Part shown: positions 54,564 through 63,259 of the stretch, piece after piece
Layout of the letters: each line of letters opens with the position of its first letter
How positions within the stretch are numbered: position 1 is the stretch's first letter
NCBI RefSeq assembly: GCF_003355495.1
Contig: NZ_CP031337.1
Coordinates: forward strand, 1,555,001-1,619,000
Source: Crenobacter cavernae
Lineage (GTDB): Bacteria > Pseudomonadota > Gammaproteobacteria > Burkholderiales > Chromobacteriaceae
Direction of reading: 5' to 3'
DNA: 64,000 nucleotides
The notes under the pieces: model-generated
Database searches by the model: none
What the model was told of the DNA's origin: nothing
The model's input: only the letters and a program-made list of their open reading frames with translations
Made by a program: the position numbers and the translations under genes

Positions 54564-54890
54564 ATGATCAAGGTCAGCGTGTTCTACCCGAACCAGGCAG
54601 ACAAGAAGTTCGACCTGGACTACTACCTCGGCCAACATATGCCGATGGTCGAGGCGCGTTTTGGCGAGGCCTGCCGCGAGGCGTCGGTGGAGGTCGGCAT
54701 CCTGGGCGTCGCCCCCGGCACGACGCCGGCCTTCATCGTTACCTGTCATCTGACGTTCGACTCGGTCGACGCCTTCCAGACGGCGTTCGCGCCTCACGTC
54801 GCCGAGATCATGGGCGACATCCCGAACTACACCGACATCGAGCCGGTGATCCAGATCGGCGAGGTGAGGCGCGGACCGCTCGTGCGATGA
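54564..54890 (+). CDS. EthD family protein
   Basis: 108 residues with GAGGAG before the ATG at 54564. A single ferredoxin-like EthD domain: VSVFYPNQADKKFDLDYYLG, QHMPMVEARFG and ending DIEPVIQIGEV. The first member was found in ether-degradation clusters; most are small dimeric stress or degradation proteins of unknown chemistry. It stands alone. One reversed 9-mer copy at 54627. Confidence 0.88.
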   Translation: MIKVSVFYPNQADKKFDLDYYLGQHMPMVEARFGEACREASVEVGILGVAPGTTPAFIVTCHLTFDSVDAFQTAFAPHVAEIMGDIPNYTDIEPVIQIGEVRRGPLVR

Positions 54891-55071
54891 AGGGAGCATG
54901 ACGGCGACGCTACCCACTTGGCAAGGCCGTGAGCTCTTGCTAAGGTGACGCCCGCCAGCCTCGCGCGGCTAGGGTAGGCATCCTGACAGGCCGTCTGTGC
55001 TCTGCCGGATAGCCAACTTCAATGTTCGACGGCATCAGCCTCGCACAGTTTTTAAATCGCCGAGAGGGAAA

Positions 55072-56031
55072 ATGGCCGCAAATTACCCGCCTCAGTCCAA
55101 AGAAGAAGAGCTTGATCTGGCCGACCTGTTGATCTTGTGTTGGCGTCACCGTTACTGGCTCGTGGGCTTTCCGCTTGCTGCCGTAGCGCTGGCCTTCATG
55201 GTGGTGCAAATCCTCCCCGTTCGTTACACGGCTTCCGCGACCTTGCTGCTTCCCTCGCAGGCAGCGGGGGCTGCGGCTGCCAACGTCGTCAAAAGCGACG
55301 ACGTCGTGGACAAGCTCGCCAGTAACCAGGCCTTGATGGCGTCGTACGGCGTGCGTGGTGCCGAAGACGCCAGGCGAGCCGCGTTGAAGGGAGCGCTTGC
55401 CGTGTCCGCCACCCGCGATGGGATGGTGCAGGTGTCCGTGGACAGCGTGGATCCCAAAGCCGCAGCGGGGCTTGCCAACGCCGTTGCCGAGGCTGGGCGG
55501 GAGCAATTGCTAGAGGCGGGCGTGACCCCCGAAGGGAAGCTGCTTCGCCAGCTGGAAATCCGCCGCCGTCTGACCGTCAATAAGCTCTCGCAGGCGGAAA
55601 GCGCGCTGCGTGTGTCCGCGCAGGACATTCCAGAAGATAAGCGCGCCGTGCTTCGGCAGGAGGCCGCTTTGCTGGCGCTGCTGGAGACGAGGTCGTCGGA
55701 AAAGGATGAAGGGAATATGAGCTCTGCCGTCCTGTCGAATACCGCGGCGCTCCAGGGGGGCGGTGTGAAGGAACAGTTATGGCGGCGGCTGTTTTTCTAC
55801 CAGGAGTCGCTCCGGCTGCTGGACGGCGACATCGCGCTGATCCGCGCCTCGCTGAAGACGGATTTCGGGGTGGCCAGCTACGCCACCGTGTCTTCTGAGA
55901 AGTCTTCGCCCAAGGCGGCGAAGATACTGGCGCTTTCGGGGATCGCGGGCTTGTTCTTCGCGTTCCTATCCGTGTTTCTTAAAGTCTCCTGGCAGAGGCT
56001 GCGCGGCGAATTGCGTGCGAAGCTGGCATGA
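55072..56031 (+). CDS. Wzz-like polysaccharide chain-length regulator
   Basis: 319 residues from the ATG at 55072 with GAGAGGG 5 nt upstream. TM1 at about 28-48 (YWLVGFPLAAVALAFMVVQI), a periplasmic helical domain, and TM2 at about 283-305 (ILALSGIAGLFFAFLSVFL), as in polysaccharide co-polymerases. It would set O-antigen or exopolysaccharide length, but no polysaccharide genes lie nearby. Codon usage is less GC-biased and it has no 9-mer motif, hinting at later acquisition. Confidence 0.82.
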   Translation: MAANYPPQSKEEELDLADLLILCWRHRYWLVGFPLAAVALAFMVVQILPVRYTASATLLLPSQAAGAAAANVVKSDDVVDKLASNQALMASYGVRGAEDARRAALKGALAVSATRDGMVQVSVDSVDPKAAAGLANAVAEAGREQLLEAGVTPEGKLLRQLEIRRRLTVNKLSQAESALRVSAQDIPEDKRAVLRQEAALLALLETRSSEKDEGNMSSAVLSNTAALQGGGVKEQLWRRLFFYQESLRLLDGDIALIRASLKTDFGVASYATVSSEKSSPKAAKILALSGIAGLFFAFLSVFLKVSWQRLRGELRAKLA

Positions 56032-56100
56032 CAGGGAGGGCCATGCATCATCCGGCGAATACCCCTGCTGTCAAACCCAATCTATCGAGGTTCCCGCCCT

Positions 56101-56880
56101 ATGAAAAAATCCCTGGTATTGCTCGCCGCGCTGGCCGTATCCACCCACGCGATCGCCGCCGACCTGCTCGACACGGCCAAAAGCCGTGGCACCTTGAAGA
56201 TCGCGCTCGAAGGCACCTATCCGCCGTTCAACTTCAAGGACAAGAACCAGCAGCTGGCCGGCTTCGAGGTCGACTTCGGCAAGGCACTCGCGCAGCGCCT
56301 GAAGCTGAAGCCTGAATTCGTCACCGGCGAGTGGAGCGGGCTGTTGGCTGGCCTTCAGGCCGGCAAGTTCGATGTGGTGCTGAACCAGGTGTCGATCACC
56401 GACAAGCGCAAGGAAGTGTTCGACTTCTCGGTGCCCTACACCGTGTCGAGCGCGCAGCTGATCGTCCGCAAGAACGAGACGCGCAGCTTCAAGAGCCTGG
56501 AAGACCTGAAGGGCAAGAAACTCGGCGTCGGCCAGGGCAGCAACTACGCCGACATGGCCAAGGCGGTGCCGGGCATCGAGGTGAAGACCTACCCGGGCGC
56601 GCCGGAATACCTGCAGGACCTGGCGACCGGACGCCTCGACGCCGCGCTCAACGACAACCTGATGGTCCCGTTCTCGATCAAGGAATCGAAGCTGCCGGTG
56701 AAGGCCGGCGCGCCGGTCGGCGGCATCACGCAGATGGGCGTGCCGTTCGCCCGTGGCAACCCGAAGTTCAAGGCGGCGGTCGACAAGGCGATCGGAGCGA
56801 TGCAGGCCGACGGCAGCTTCAAGAAGATCTCGGTGAAGTGGTTCGGCATTGATGTGTCCAAGGCTCCCGGCGCAAAATAA
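56101..56880 (+). CDS. Polar amino-acid ABC transporter substrate-binding protein
   Basis: 259 residues. Signal peptide MKKSLVLLAALAVSTHAIAA, then the SBP_bac_3 fold: LKIALEGTYPPFNFKDKN, GLLAGLQAGKFDVVLNQVSI, DFSVPYTVSSAQLIV and GRLDAALNDNLMV. It binds a small amino acid (cystine-like or glutamine-like family) in the periplasm for the permease downstream. Not decidable which ligand. Confidence 0.93.
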   Translation: MKKSLVLLAALAVSTHAIAADLLDTAKSRGTLKIALEGTYPPFNFKDKNQQLAGFEVDFGKALAQRLKLKPEFVTGEWSGLLAGLQAGKFDVVLNQVSITDKRKEVFDFSVPYTVSSAQLIVRKNETRSFKSLEDLKGKKLGVGQGSNYADMAKAVPGIEVKTYPGAPEYLQDLATGRLDAALNDNLMVPFSIKESKLPVKAGAPVGGITQMGVPFARGNPKFKAAVDKAIGAMQADGSFKKISVKWFGIDVSKAPGAK

Positions 56881-56929
56881 GTGCCCTCGGCCAACCTCAA
56901 GGCGCGGCGGCTGACGGCCGCGCCCTTCA

Positions 56930-56957
56930 CGCCCTCGGGGCCCACCCGGGGGCGTTT
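56930..56957 (+). terminator. Hairpin between binding protein and permease genes
   Basis: CGCCCTCGGG/CCCGGGGGCG (one mismatch), 5-nt loop, then only TTT. A weak terminator or mRNA stabiliser that could lower permease expression relative to the binding protein. Confidence 0.6.
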
Positions 56958-56974
56958 GCATTCGGAAAGACAAG

Positions 56975-57634
56975 ATGAATTGGTGGGAACTGTTTGAAAC
57001 CGCCGGGCCGGTGCTGCTCAAGGGGGCCGGCTATACGCTGTTGTTCGCGGTGAGCTCGATGGTCTTGGGCCTCTTGCTCGGCTTCATCGTCGCGCTCGTG
57101 CGCGTCGCGCGCGTGCCGGTGCTCGCGCAACTGGCCGCCTTCTACGTCAGCGCGATGCGCGGCACGCCGCTCCTGGTGCAGATCTTCGTCATCTACTACG
57201 GCCTGCCCAGCGTCGGCATCGAGTTCGAACCCGTGACCGCCGGCATCCTCGCGTTGACGCTGAACGTCGCCGCCTACCTGTCGGAAAGCATGCGCGGCGC
57301 GATCGCCGGCGTCGCGAGGGGGCAGTGGGACGCCGGTCTGTCGCTCGGCTTCAGCTGGTGGCAGAGCATGCGCTACATCGTCGCTCCGCAGGCACTGCGC
57401 CTGGCGGTGCCTAGCCTGTCGAACAGCCTGATCTCACTGATCAAGGACACGTCGCTCGTGTCGGTGATCACCGTCACCGAGCTGATGCTGGCGACGAAAG
57501 AGGTCATCGCACAGACCTTCCAGCCGCTGCCGCTGTATCTGGCCGCCGCCGCGGTCTACTGGGCGCTGTCGGCGAGTTTCGAGCGCGTGCAAAGGCGGGT
57601 CGAGATCAAACTTGAGGAAGCGCACCGGCGCTGA
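56975..57634 (+). CDS. Amino-acid ABC transporter permease
   Basis: 219 residues with five membrane helices. HisM/GlnP-type: AMRGTPLLVQIFVIYYGLP, LTLNVAAYLSESMRGAI, the EAA loop AGLSLGFSWWQSMRYIVAPQA, and LISLIKDTSLVSVI. Ribosome binding site GGAAAGACAAG. It needs an ATPase subunit, which is not encoded next to it; the gene is followed by a terminator. Confidence 0.93.
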   Translation: MNWWELFETAGPVLLKGAGYTLLFAVSSMVLGLLLGFIVALVRVARVPVLAQLAAFYVSAMRGTPLLVQIFVIYYGLPSVGIEFEPVTAGILALTLNVAAYLSESMRGAIAGVARGQWDAGLSLGFSWWQSMRYIVAPQALRLAVPSLSNSLISLIKDTSLVSVITVTELMLATKEVIAQTFQPLPLYLAAAAVYWALSASFERVQRRVEIKLEEAHRR

Positions 57635-57652
57635 GTGGTGCACCCCGATGAG

Positions 57653-57682
57653 AAACGCCCCGCATTGCGGGGGCGTTTGTTT
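57653..57682 (+). terminator. Terminator after the permease
   Basis: AAACGCCCC/GGGGCGTTT with an inner CGC/GCG pair, then TGTTTTG. A CTCGGCCAA copy follows at 57698. Confidence 0.85.
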
Positions 57683-57805
57683 TGAAGGTCAGCCGGGCTC
57701 GGCCAACCTTGTTCAGATGAAGAATGCCAGCGCTGGCAAGTCATGCCGTTTCCGTTAAACGAATCTGCTCTTTATCCGCCGCCGCAATACAAGCATGCCT
57801 GTTTG

Positions 57806-57850
57806 AAGAACGCCCCGCTTCCGTACCATGGAAAGCGGGGCGTTCTTATT
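57806..57850. terminator. Bidirectional terminator at the HsdR_N gene end
   Basis: Perfect 15-bp stem AAGAACGCCCCGCTT/AAGCGGGGCGTTCTT with a 12-nt loop. Confidence 0.85.
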
Positions 57851-57851
57851 G

Positions 57852-59084
57852 TCAGCGAGCGGTATCTCCCACCATGTGGTAGTGGTGAATGCGTAGCCGC
57901 ATGCTGGGCCACCCCGCCGACGTTTCCTCTTTACGCGGTTTGGCAAAATTACGGTCGTCGATGCAGAAGGCCAACGCATCTCGCAGCGTCCCTGCCGCCC
58001 TCAGGATATCCAGCGGGGTCGGCAGGTAAACCGCGTTGCCTTTGGCGAGTTCGAGGCCCGCGTGTTCCAGTACCTGCCGGTGCTGTTCGCTGAGGTCGAA
58101 GCCGAATTCGGCGACGGGACGTTTTTTGTCACCCCAGTAACGCAACAGCCAGCGGTTGGTCTTGCCTTGGTAGAGGATGCTGAAATAGCTCTCGGTATCC
58201 TTAGGCTGGATGTCGACCTCATCGCCCAGCGCCGTCTGGCAGACGCTGAACAGTTGCTTTTCGATTGCGGTGGTAACGATGCGGTCGTTGTCCGGCTTGA
58301 TCACGTCCCCGCTGGGCTCTGCTGGCGCGGAAGCGATAGGGATAGGTGCGATCTCCATCGTCGGCTCTGCCGGCTTGACCGACAGACCGCTCACGACCAT
58401 GTCGCTGATGGTCAGTTCGACGGCCTTGCGGGCGATCGGTGCAAGGCCGTCGAGGAACTTGGTAGTGAAGGTGCGCTGAATATTGGCCCGGGTGGCCAAG
58501 AAGCGGACAAAATCGGCGTCGATGTCGCGCAAGCATGCGCCGAGAGCGGCTTTGAGCGCGGCAAGGTAGACGCTCTCCTCGGCAATGCTGCGCACGGTAT
58601 CGGGCTTGAATTGGTCGAAACGGAAGCGGTAGAGCTGGGAGAGCGGCTCGTCGACCGGCTGCTCGAAATCGACCGTCAGAAAGGGTTCGCCATCCATGAC
58701 ATTCTTGTTGACGAGGTCGGTGAAGAAGCGCCATTCGCGTCCATTGGTAATCGCGGCGACCGCCACGCCCGGCGACGAGTTGAAATAACGCGAGAGCTGT
58801 GGGGCGTGGTTGTTGAGGCGTTCGGCGTGGGCCTTGGCCTCGATGAACATGACGGGAATGCCATCGCAGAACAGCGCGTAGTCCACGCGCTCGGAAGTTT
58901 TCACCCCCAGGAAATCGGCGTGATATTCGGCTTTGACGCGGGTTGGGTCGTAGGGGCTGAAACCGAGGATATCCAGCAGCGGTAAGATGAGTGCTTGCTT
59001 GGTGGTTTCCTCGGTCACGCAGTGACTGCCGACGCTGTGCACGTGGTTGGTGTGCTTTTTCAACCGTTCCTTGAACTCCTCCAT
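57852..59084 (-). CDS. Stand-alone type I restriction HsdR_N-domain protein
   Basis: 410 residues. The N-terminal nuclease-like domain (about 1-160) has the PD-(D/E)xK pattern: ERVDYALFCDGIPVMFIEAKAHAERL (Asp, then Glu-x-Lys). The middle is a helical domain (SIAEESVYLAALKAA) and the C-terminus is unlike the helicase part of HsdR. No methylase or specificity subunit is present. It may be a solitary restriction-like protein, perhaps defence-related, or a general nuclease. It has no 9-mer motif inside, while copies flank it on both sides, and its GC is lower than neighbours, so it looks inserted. Confidence 0.8.
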   Translation of the reverse strand: MEEFKERLKKHTNHVHSVGSHCVTEETTKQALILPLLDILGFSPYDPTRVKAEYHADFLGVKTSERVDYALFCDGIPVMFIEAKAHAERLNNHAPQLSRYFNSSPGVAVAAITNGREWRFFTDLVNKNVMDGEPFLTVDFEQPVDEPLSQLYRFRFDQFKPDTVRSIAEESVYLAALKAALGACLRDIDADFVRFLATRANIQRTFTTKFLDGLAPIARKAVELTISDMVVSGLSVKPAEPTMEIAPIPIASAPAEPSGDVIKPDNDRIVTTAIEKQLFSVCQTALGDEVDIQPKDTESYFSILYQGKTNRWLLRYWGDKKRPVAEFGFDLSEQHRQVLEHAGLELAKGNAVYLPTPLDILRAAGTLRDALAFCIDDRNFAKPRKEETSAGWPSMRLRIHHYHMVGDTAR

Positions 59085-59320
59085 CTACATTCTCCGCTCG
59101 GTGAAGATGCATTCAGCATTGCACGCCCGAGGGCAAGAAAAAACCTGCTTGCGCCTTGCCGTCATTTATTTCAAATGAATCGTCAGAACATGGCGTTGTG
59201 TGATGCGGCTTGTGGCGTGCTCACTACGAACGCGATTACCGCTGGTAGGCTCGGCCAACGTCGGGGGCTGAAAACAAAAACGCCCCGGGAGTGGGGCGTC
59301 TTGATGGCAGTTCAAAGAAC

Positions 59321-61585
59321 TTACTGGCGTACGCAGTCGACGCAGTAGACCTTGTTGCCGTCCTTCTCCTGCGCGACCAGGCCGTGCACGTCGGTCTCGA
59401 AGCCCGGCAGGCGGCGGTTGAAGTCCTGCGCGAAGCGCAGGTAGTCGACGATGGTCTTGTTGAAGCGCTCGCCCGGGATCAACAGCGGGATGCCCGGCGG
59501 GTACGGCGTCAACAGCACCGCGGTGACGCGGCCCTCGAGCTCGTCGACCGGCACGCGGTCGATCTCGCGGTGCGCCATCTTGGCGAACGCGTCGGACGGC
59601 TTCATCACCGGCTCCATGCCCGACAGGTAGATCTCGGTCGTCAGGCGCGCGATGTCGTGCTCGCGGTACAGGTTGTGGATCTTCTGGCACAGCTCGCGCA
59701 GGCCGACGCGCTCGTACTCCGGATGCTTGGCGACGAACTCCGGCATGATGCGCCACATCGGCTGGTTCTTGTCGTAGTCGTCCTTGAACTGCTGCAACAG
59801 CGAGATCAGCGTGTTCCAGCGGCCCTTGGTGATGCCGATGGTGAACATGATGAAGAACGAGTACAGGCCGGTCTTCTCGACCACCACGCCGTGCTCGGTC
59901 AGGTACTTGGTGACGATCGCGGCCGGGATGCCCATCTCCTCGAAGCTGCCGTCGACGTTCAGGCCCGGCGTCAACAGCGTCGCCTTGATCGGGTCGAGCA
60001 TGTTGAAGCCGTCTTCGATGTTGCCGAAGTCGTGCCACGATTCGCCGGCCTTCAGCGTCCAGTCCGGCTGCTCGCACACGCCCTCGTCGGACAGCGCTTC
60101 CGGGCCCCAGACGCGGAACCACCAGTCGTCGCCGTATTCCTCATCGACCTTGCGCATCGCGCGGCGGAAGTCGAGCGCCTCGACCAGCGACTCCTCGACC
60201 AGCGCGTGACCGCCCGGCTGCTCCATCATCGCCGCGGCGACGTCGCACGACGCGATGATCGCGTACTGCGGGCTGGTCGACGTGTGCATCAAATAGGCTT
60301 CGTTGAAGCCGTCGCGGTCGAGCTGGCGGCTCTGCGGGTCCTGCACCAGGATCTGCGACGCCTGGCTCAAACCGGCCAGCAGCTTGTGCGTCGACTGCGT
60401 CGAGAAGATCATCGACTCCTCGCAGCGCGGACGGTTGTCGCCGATCGCGTGGAAGTCCTTGTAGAACTCGTGGAAGGTCGCGTGCGGCAGCCACGCTTCG
60501 TCGAAGTGCAGCGTGTCGACCTCGCCGTCGAGCATGCGCTTGATCTCCTCGACGTTGTACAGGATGCCGTCATACGTGGATTGGGTAATGGTCAGGATGC
60601 GCGGTTTGACGCCCGGGTTCTTCTCGAGGATCTCGCGCGCGAACGGGTTGGCGAGGATCTTCTGTTTGATCGTTTCCGGCTCGAACTCGGATTTCGGGAT
60701 CGGGCCGATGATGCCGTAGTGGTTGCGCGTCGGCATTAGGAACACCGGCACCGCGCCGGTCATCATGATCGCGTGCAGGTTCGACTTGTGGCAGTTGCGG
60801 TCGACCAGCACGATGTCGCCGGCGGCGACCGTCGAGTGCCAGACGATCTTGTTGCTGGTCGACGTGCCGTTGGTGACGAAGAACAGGTGGTCGGCCTGGA
60901 AGATGCGCGCGGCGTTGCGCTCGCTCGCGGCGACCGGGCCGGTGTGGTCCAGGAGTTGGCCGAGCTCGTCGACCGCGTTGCACACGTCGGCACGCAGCAT
61001 GTTCTCGCCGAAGAACTGGTGGAACATCTGGCCGACCGGCGACTTCAGGAAGGCGACGCCGCCCGAGTGGCCCGGGCAGTGCCACGAGTACGAACCGTCG
61101 TAAGCGTAGTCGACCAGCGCGCGGAAGAACGGCGGCGCCAAGGTGTCGAGGTAGGATTTCGCCTCGCGGATGATATGGCGCGCGACGAACTCCGGCGTGT
61201 CCTCGTGCATGTGGATGAAGCCGTGCAGCTCGCGCAGGATGTCGTTAGGGATGTGGCGCGCGGTGCGCGTCTCGCCGTACATGTAAAGGGGGATGTCCGG
61301 GTTGCGGCTGCGGATGCGGTTGACGAAGCTGCGCAGGTGGGTCAGCGCCTCGAGCGTTTCCTCGGGCGAGCCGGCGCCGAATTCCTCGTCGTCGATCGAC
61401 AGGATGAAGCCGGCGGCGCGGCTCTGCTGCTGGGCGAAGGAGGTCAGGTCGCCGTAACTCGTGTAGCCGACCACGCTCATGCCTTCGGCCTCGATGGCGG
61501 CCGCCAGCTCGCGGATGCCGGATCCGCTGGTGTTCTCGGAACGGAAGTCTTCGTCGATGATGACGAGGGGGAAGTAAAATCGCAT
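59321..61585 (-). CDS. Orn/Lys/Arg family PLP decarboxylase
   Basis: 754 residues from the ATG at 61585, the length of AdiA-type enzymes. An N-terminal receiver-like wing (about 1-130), the PLP domain with STQSTHKLLAGLSQ (Lys Schiff base) and HFDEAW, and the C-terminal substrate domain ending KVYCVDCVRQ are all intact. It decarboxylates arginine, lysine or ornithine for polyamine synthesis or acid resistance; the sequence does not settle which. It stands alone with a 5' leader that can form an attenuator-like hairpin. Confidence 0.92.
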   Translation of the reverse strand: MRFYFPLVIIDEDFRSENTSGSGIRELAAAIEAEGMSVVGYTSYGDLTSFAQQQSRAAGFILSIDDEEFGAGSPEETLEALTHLRSFVNRIRSRNPDIPLYMYGETRTARHIPNDILRELHGFIHMHEDTPEFVARHIIREAKSYLDTLAPPFFRALVDYAYDGSYSWHCPGHSGGVAFLKSPVGQMFHQFFGENMLRADVCNAVDELGQLLDHTGPVAASERNAARIFQADHLFFVTNGTSTSNKIVWHSTVAAGDIVLVDRNCHKSNLHAIMMTGAVPVFLMPTRNHYGIIGPIPKSEFEPETIKQKILANPFAREILEKNPGVKPRILTITQSTYDGILYNVEEIKRMLDGEVDTLHFDEAWLPHATFHEFYKDFHAIGDNRPRCEESMIFSTQSTHKLLAGLSQASQILVQDPQSRQLDRDGFNEAYLMHTSTSPQYAIIASCDVAAAMMEQPGGHALVEESLVEALDFRRAMRKVDEEYGDDWWFRVWGPEALSDEGVCEQPDWTLKAGESWHDFGNIEDGFNMLDPIKATLLTPGLNVDGSFEEMGIPAAIVTKYLTEHGVVVEKTGLYSFFIMFTIGITKGRWNTLISLLQQFKDDYDKNQPMWRIMPEFVAKHPEYERVGLRELCQKIHNLYREHDIARLTTEIYLSGMEPVMKPSDAFAKMAHREIDRVPVDELEGRVTAVLLTPYPPGIPLLIPGERFNKTIVDYLRFAQDFNRRLPGFETDVHGLVAQEKDGNKVYCVDCVRQ

Positions 61586-61659
61586 GCCAGTTTCCTGAAA
61601 AAGCAAACTGCGCTGGCGGTGCGGGTTGGACGAATGTCCTCGCCGTCCTGAGGGCGCTG

Positions 61660-61680
61660 AAAAAAAGGGCGCTTTGCGCC
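61660..61680 (-). promoter_or_regulatory. Attenuator-like hairpin in the decarboxylase leader
   Basis: On the minus strand GGCGC-AAA-GCGCC is followed by C and seven T, about 75 nt before the start codon. A second GCGCC (61653-61657) downstream of the T-run could pair with the same GGCGC, giving an alternative, non-terminating fold. No antisense gene explains a terminator here. Confidence 0.45.
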
Positions 61681-61866
61681 GCGGTGCGTGTGAGCTGCTT
61701 TCGGCAACCGTCTCGTCAGCCGGCCCTGGGGTTTTTGAGCTAGCGCGCCGCGTCGGCGCGGGCTCAGGTCTGGCCCCAAGTCACCCGGAAAGGGGCGTAT
61801 CTTAAACGAGAAAGTTGTCGCTTTTGCGTTCTTGTGCCCGCCGATGCTGCGCCGGTGCGGGTTTGC

Positions 61867-61897
61867 CGGGCTAAGTGCCCGTGTTACGGGCGTTTTT
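61867..61897 (+). promoter_or_regulatory. Terminator/antiterminator leader of the cystathionine enzyme gene
   Basis: GCCCGT-GTT-ACGGGC plus five T (61877-61897) forms a terminator 123 nt upstream of the start codon. Just before it, CGGGC-TAAGT-GCCCG (61867-61881) uses the same GCCCG strand, so the two stems exclude each other. An upstream stem CCCGC/GCGGG (61838-61862) may belong to a sensing domain. Confidence 0.5.
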
Positions 61898-62019
61898 GCC
61901 TGGCGTGGCCCGCAAAAAAGCGTCGCAGTTTTACGACAACACGACGTCTTTCCCGTCGCCTTGCCGCGTCCAGCCCGGTCCCGCTACCCTGTGAGACAGT
62001 TTTCTGCCGAGTCCATTCC

Positions 62020-63162
62020 ATGAAATTCGCGACCAAAGCCATCCATCTCGGCCACGACCCTAAGGATCACCAGCGCGCGGTGATGCCGCCGGTGTACCAG
62101 ACCACGGTGTTCGCCTTCGACCACGTCGGCGAGGAGCTGCCTTTCACCTACGCGCGCGGCGGCACGCCGACGCACGCCGCGCTCGAGGATTGCCTCGCCG
62201 GGCTGGAGAACGCGCGCCACGGTCTGGCCTTTTCGAGCGGCATGGCGGCGATCGACGCGGTGCTGCGCGCGACGCTGAAACCGGGCGACACGGTGGTCGC
62301 GCTCGCCGACTGCTACGGCGGCGCCTACCGGCTCTTGACGCGCGTGATGCAGCCAACGGGTGTCAACGTCGTGTTCGCCGACCTGTCCGACCCGGCCAGT
62401 CTGACCGGGCTTCTTGACGAGACGGTGAAGCTGCTGTGGCTCGAGTCGCCGTCGAACCCGCTGCTGAACCTGGTTGACATCGAAGCGCTGTCTGCGATCG
62501 CGCGCGCGCGTGGCGTGAAAGTCGCGGTAGACAACACCTTCGCGACGCCCTATCTGCAGAACCCGCTCGACCTGGGGGCCGACGTCGTCGTCCATTCGGC
62601 GACCAAGTACCTCGGCGGCCACTCGGACGTGCTGCTGGGGCTGGTCGCGGTCAACGACGAGGCCTTGTTCCGCGACATCCGGCTGGTGCAGATCTCGGCC
62701 GGCGCGGTGCCGGGGCCGCAGGACTGCTTTCTCGTGCTGCGCGGCATCAAGACCTTGGTGCTGAGGATGGAACGCCACTGCGACAACGCCGAGCGCGTCG
62801 CCGACTTCCTGCTCGGCCAACCTTCCGTCGAGAAGGTGTTCTTCCCGGGGCTGCCCGACCATCCGCAGCACGCACTGGCGAAACGCCAGCAGCGGCGCTT
62901 CGGCGGCATCGTGTCGTTCTATCTGAAGGACGACAGCCGCGAGGCGGCGAGTCGCGTCGCCGAGAGGCTGCAGCTGTTCGCACTGGCCGAGTCGCTCGGC
63001 GGCGTCGAGTCGCTGGTCAACCATTCGGCGACGATGTCGCACGGCTCGCTGCCGCCGTTGAGGAAACGCGAGCTGGGGATACGCGAAGGGCTGCTGCGGC
63101 TGTCGCTCGGCATCGAGGACATCGACGACCTGCTCGCCGATCTTGAGCAGGCGCTCGCCTGA
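62020..63162 (+). CDS. Cystathionine gamma-synthase / beta-lyase family PLP enzyme
   Basis: 380 residues from the ATG at 62020. Fold-type I PLP enzyme of methionine/cysteine metabolism: YARGGTPTHAALED, SSGMAAIDAVL, DNTFATPYLQNPLDLGAD, and the PLP Lys in VVHSATKYLGGHSDVLLG. C-terminal SLGGVESLVNHSATMSH. It could be cystathionine beta-lyase, gamma-synthase or O-succinylhomoserine sulfhydrylase. A long leader with competing hairpins suggests transcriptional attenuation. An inverted motif pair follows the gene. Confidence 0.9.
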   Translation: MKFATKAIHLGHDPKDHQRAVMPPVYQTTVFAFDHVGEELPFTYARGGTPTHAALEDCLAGLENARHGLAFSSGMAAIDAVLRATLKPGDTVVALADCYGGAYRLLTRVMQPTGVNVVFADLSDPASLTGLLDETVKLLWLESPSNPLLNLVDIEALSAIARARGVKVAVDNTFATPYLQNPLDLGADVVVHSATKYLGGHSDVLLGLVAVNDEALFRDIRLVQISAGAVPGPQDCFLVLRGIKTLVLRMERHCDNAERVADFLLGQPSVEKVFFPGLPDHPQHALAKRQQRRFGGIVSFYLKDDSREAASRVAERLQLFALAESLGGVESLVNHSATMSHGSLPPLRKRELGIREGLLRLSLGIEDIDDLLADLEQALA

Positions 63163-63181
63163 AGCCATAGGCGTCAAAAGG

Positions 63182-63218
63182 GTTGGCCGAGCCTTGTTGC
63201 GGGGCTCGGCCAAGCTTT
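63182..63218 (+). terminator. Terminator made of an inverted uptake-motif pair
   Basis: GTTGGCCGAGCC and GGCTCGGCCAA-C (one mismatch near the base) around TTGTTGCGG, then TTTTTC. It ends the cystathionine enzyme gene and doubles as two copies of the dispersed 9-mer. Confidence 0.8.
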
Positions 63219-63259
63219 TTCTATGGCGATGGCGCTGTTGGACGCGGATTGTGCACGAC

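Noticed and set aside
54991..54998. GCCGTCTG, the core of the classical Neisseria uptake sequence (also at 41176)
   Set aside because: Only isolated copies without the terminal AA; the number fits chance, unlike TTGGCCGAG.
61477..61779. Arg-rich leader peptide upstream of the decarboxylase
   Set aside because: Arg richness is expected in GC-rich frames, no good ribosome binding site, and the frame runs deep into the decarboxylase gene.
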